Shown here: piece after piece, positions 62,298-64,000 of the stretch
How the letters are laid out: the number at the start of each line of letters is the position of its first letter
Numbering within the stretch: position 1 is the stretch's first letter
Assembly: GCA_026645735.1 (NCBI GenBank)
Contig: JAPKMT010000008.1
Location: 16,858 to 80,857 of the forward strand
From: Flexilinea sp.
GTDB taxonomy: Bacteria > Chloroflexota > Anaerolineae > Anaerolineales > Anaerolineaceae
Length of the DNA stretch: 64,000 nt
Direction: 5' to 3'
Translations under genes and position numbers: made by a program
Notes under the pieces: generated by a model
The model's input: the letters and a program-made list of their open reading frames with translations, nothing else
Database searches by the model: none
What the model was told of the DNA's origin: nothing

Positions 62298-63670
62298 TAT
62301 TGCTGCCAGATCTTTCGAAAGGTGACCATGAAGAACACAATTGTTACCAAAGATGCTGTGAAGTCAGCCATTGGCGTTGCCCAGGCAATACCGTCCAATG
62401 GGATAATTTTACTTAAAAGGATCATCATCGGAATATCGACAACACCTTTACGCAGTACTGCCAAAAGAGTGGCGGGGAATCTTTTCCCGATTGCCTGAAA
62501 AACTGTAACTCCAGTATAGCTGATGGCAGTAAATGGAACACCGAGACTAAGAATCTTGATAAAACGAATACCATACATAACTGTTTGTTCATCTTTTATA
62601 AAGAAAGAAATGAAAACGTTCGGGTAGAGAAATGCCAGCACCATACTGCAAAAGGAAAAAATAAACGCAGTTCCAAATACAGTCGCAATTGATAACTTCA
62701 TCCTGCGGAAATTCTTCGCGGCGAAGTTATAGCCGATCAATGGCAGCACACCTTGAGCAATTCCCTGTGTCATTTGAAAAACCAGCATATTGATCTTCCT
62801 GGCAATTCCCATTCCTGCAAGAATCGTATGACTGCGGTAAACAGAGATTAAATTATTGACAACAATATTGGACAATAAAGCCAGAAGATTCATCAAAGCT
62901 GCAGGAATCCCGACTGCAATTACTTCTCCCGGAACTCCGTTGCGATAATTATCCAGTGTCGGTTTGAATGTGATGACACTGGTCTTCTTGCGTTTGCGAA
63001 TAAAAAGTACAAAATATATACTTGCGATTGTATTTGAAATCATCGTTGCGATCGCAGCTCCGGCTACTTCATTCCCTTTCGGCAAGATATAGAACATAAA
63101 CAACGGATCCAGCAAGATGTTCAGGATGCCGCCCAGAGAAATACCCAATCCTGCCTGTCGGGAAGCTCCTTCAGATCTTATCAGATGTCCGAACAGAGAA
63201 TTCATCACGGTTGGTACCGCGCCAATGACAACAGCCCAAAAAAGATATATGTAGCTATACGAATAGTCGCTTTCAGTACTGCCCAAAAATATTAGAATTG
63301 GTTTGCGAAAGATCATCAGCAAGATTGCGTATAGAATTGCCATACCAGCTCCATTGAAAATTGCAAAAGAGGCTGCATTTTTTGCCCGCAAATGGTTTCT
63401 TACACCTAAAGAACGTGATATCAGGCTTGCCCCACCGATCCCAAACAAATTCGCGATTGCAGTCAGCACCATGAATGCCGGCATACAGATGGTAATGGAT
63501 GCCACTTTAGCTGGATCATTGGTCATCCCAATAAACCATGTATCCGCAAGATTGTATACGATCGTAATAATCTGCCCGATCACGGTGGGCACAGCCAAAG
63601 CGATTACCGCTTTCGGAATTGGCAACGTCTCAAATATTGCTTTTTCACGTTTACTGATCGATTCAATCAT
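62297..63670 (-). CDS. MATE family multidrug/cation exporter
   Basis: A 457-residue integral membrane protein with twelve hydrophobic segments. MATE signatures are visible in both halves: VPTVIGQIITIVYNLADTWF near the start, NLFGIGGASLISRSLG, and in the second half GMGIARKINMLVFQMTQGIA and LPLIGYNFAAKNF. It exports drugs or metabolites in exchange for H+ or Na+. DinF/NorM-type; which is not resolved. AGGA lies upstream of the ATG 63670. Stands alone. Confidence 0.9.
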   Translation of the reverse strand: MIESISKREKAIFETLPIPKAVIALAVPTVIGQIITIVYNLADTWFIGMTNDPAKVASITICMPAFMVLTAIANLFGIGGASLISRSLGVRNHLRAKNAASFAIFNGAGMAILYAILLMIFRKPILIFLGSTESDYSYSYIYLFWAVVIGAVPTVMNSLFGHLIRSEGASRQAGLGISLGGILNILLDPLFMFYILPKGNEVAGAAIATMISNTIASIYFVLFIRKRKKTSVITFKPTLDNYRNGVPGEVIAVGIPAALMNLLALLSNIVVNNLISVYRSHTILAGMGIARKINMLVFQMTQGIAQGVLPLIGYNFAAKNFRRMKLSIATVFGTAFIFSFCSMVLAFLYPNVFISFFIKDEQTVMYGIRFIKILSLGVPFTAISYTGVTVFQAIGKRFPATLLAVLRKGVVDIPMMILLSKIIPLDGIAWATPMADFTASLVTIVFFMVTFRKIWQQ

Positions 63671-63798
63671 CGCGTATTCCTGGTTTTCCGATTATTCCAG
63701 ATTTCATTTTGATGCACTCTCTGCTCGTCTAATGCTTTATTATTCAAATAACAATTCTTCAACTTCGGATGTAATGGTATTTACTTTTCCTCAGGTGA

Positions 63799-64000
63799 TT
63801 AATACACACTCCAATCCTGTCCTGAATCAAGAATTTCCCATAAATAATTCAGATTGATCCAGGCCGATTCATTCACTGGTATAAATTTTTCGTTTTCAGA
63901 AATAGGAGGCCTAGATCTTTGTGTTGCTATCAGTTGAGCATAATAATTTTTTTTTGTGAAGGAATAGAGATATCCTTTCATCAACCGGTAGCCATAACCG
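63799..64000 (-). CDS. C-terminal part of an unknown gene (cut by window edge)
   Basis: A minus-strand frame stays open from the right edge to a TAA at 63799-63801, about 67 codons. The visible end reads GYGYRLMKGYLYSF, then TKKNYYAQLI, KFIPVNESAWINLNYLWEIL and SGQDWSVY. No start is within the window (TTG 63984 is not convincing). No family recognised; the amino-acid use looks like real coding sequence, but the call is tentative. Confidence 0.4.
   Translation of the reverse strand, partial: GYGYRLMKGYLYSFTKKNYYAQLIATQRSRPPISENEKFIPVNESAWINLNYLWEILDSGQDWSVY

Noticed and set aside
1..64000. CRISPR array
   Set aside because: The repeats are dispersed, palindromic and not regularly spaced, and no cas gene is present.
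1..64000. tRNA or rRNA genes
   Set aside because: No cloverleaf or T-loop pattern was noticed; TTCGAAT stretches belong to the repeat ends.

Overview
The window looks like a stretch of chromosome from a low-to-moderate-GC anaerobic, carbohydrate-degrading bacterium without outer-membrane genes. A Chloroflexota/Anaerolineae member is my best guess: it combines a xylooligosaccharide ABC operon, a small RRM RNA-binding protein, a BTAD regulator, Firmicutes-like pseudopilin genes and many signalling proteins. This placement is an inference from gene content and was not tested. I saw no rRNA, tRNA, CRISPR array, phage or transposase gene.

Layout. 1-5.4 kb: the start of a HEAT-like gene cut by the window edge, then a 1691-residue secreted FecR-domain protein. 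6.0-14.4 kb: a xylan-oligosaccharide locus (LacI regulator with promoter and two operators, binding protein, two permeases, GH43, GH3; no ATPase, so a shared one is presumably used). 15-24 kb: RRM protein, SPFH protein, B12-type radical SAM protein, two isoprenylcysteine-methyltransferase-like membrane proteins, shikimate dehydrogenase, a secreted protein of unknown function, and a cellulose-synthase-like GT2. 24.3-30.1 kb: HEAT protein, PilT, four pseudopilin-like proteins, PilC and a transglutaminase-like protein. 30.9-34.9 kb: a BTAD regulator with a degenerate GGDEF-like domain, two proteins sharing an unnamed C-terminal domain, a cyclic-di-GMP-I (GEMM-I) riboswitch, and a secreted sulfatase-like protein lacking the sulfatase active-site motif. 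35.5-39.5 kb: class II aldolase, cupin, and a membrane HAMP-GGDEF-EAL gene split by an in-frame TAA. 40.1-48.2 kb: a minus-strand sugar operon (binding protein, ATPase, two permeases, AllA-like protein, DhaK, DhaL, LacI) with a variant DhaK. 48.9-64 kb: unknown protein, alpha/beta hydrolase, a second GGDEF-EAL protein, hybrid histidine kinase, MgtA-type P-type ATPase, DegT-like protein, GlsB-like protein, MATE exporter, and a partial gene at the right edge.

The most striking structure is a family of about 120-bp palindromic interspersed elements. There are 14 recognisable full-length copies plus several deletion derivatives, all between genes. Each has 17-18 bp terminal inverted repeats (consensus CAGCAATTCGAAATATGG), one short and one long arm, and a central hairpin of about 23 bp with a three-base loop. 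The stem sequence differs between copies, with matched changes on both sides. In both ABC operons a copy lies, in the same order and orientation, just after a separate hairpin downstream of the binding-protein gene.

A second theme is cyclic-di-GMP: two GGDEF-EAL proteins, a degenerate GGDEF-like domain, a PilT cluster, and a riboswitch in front of the secreted sulfatase-like protein.
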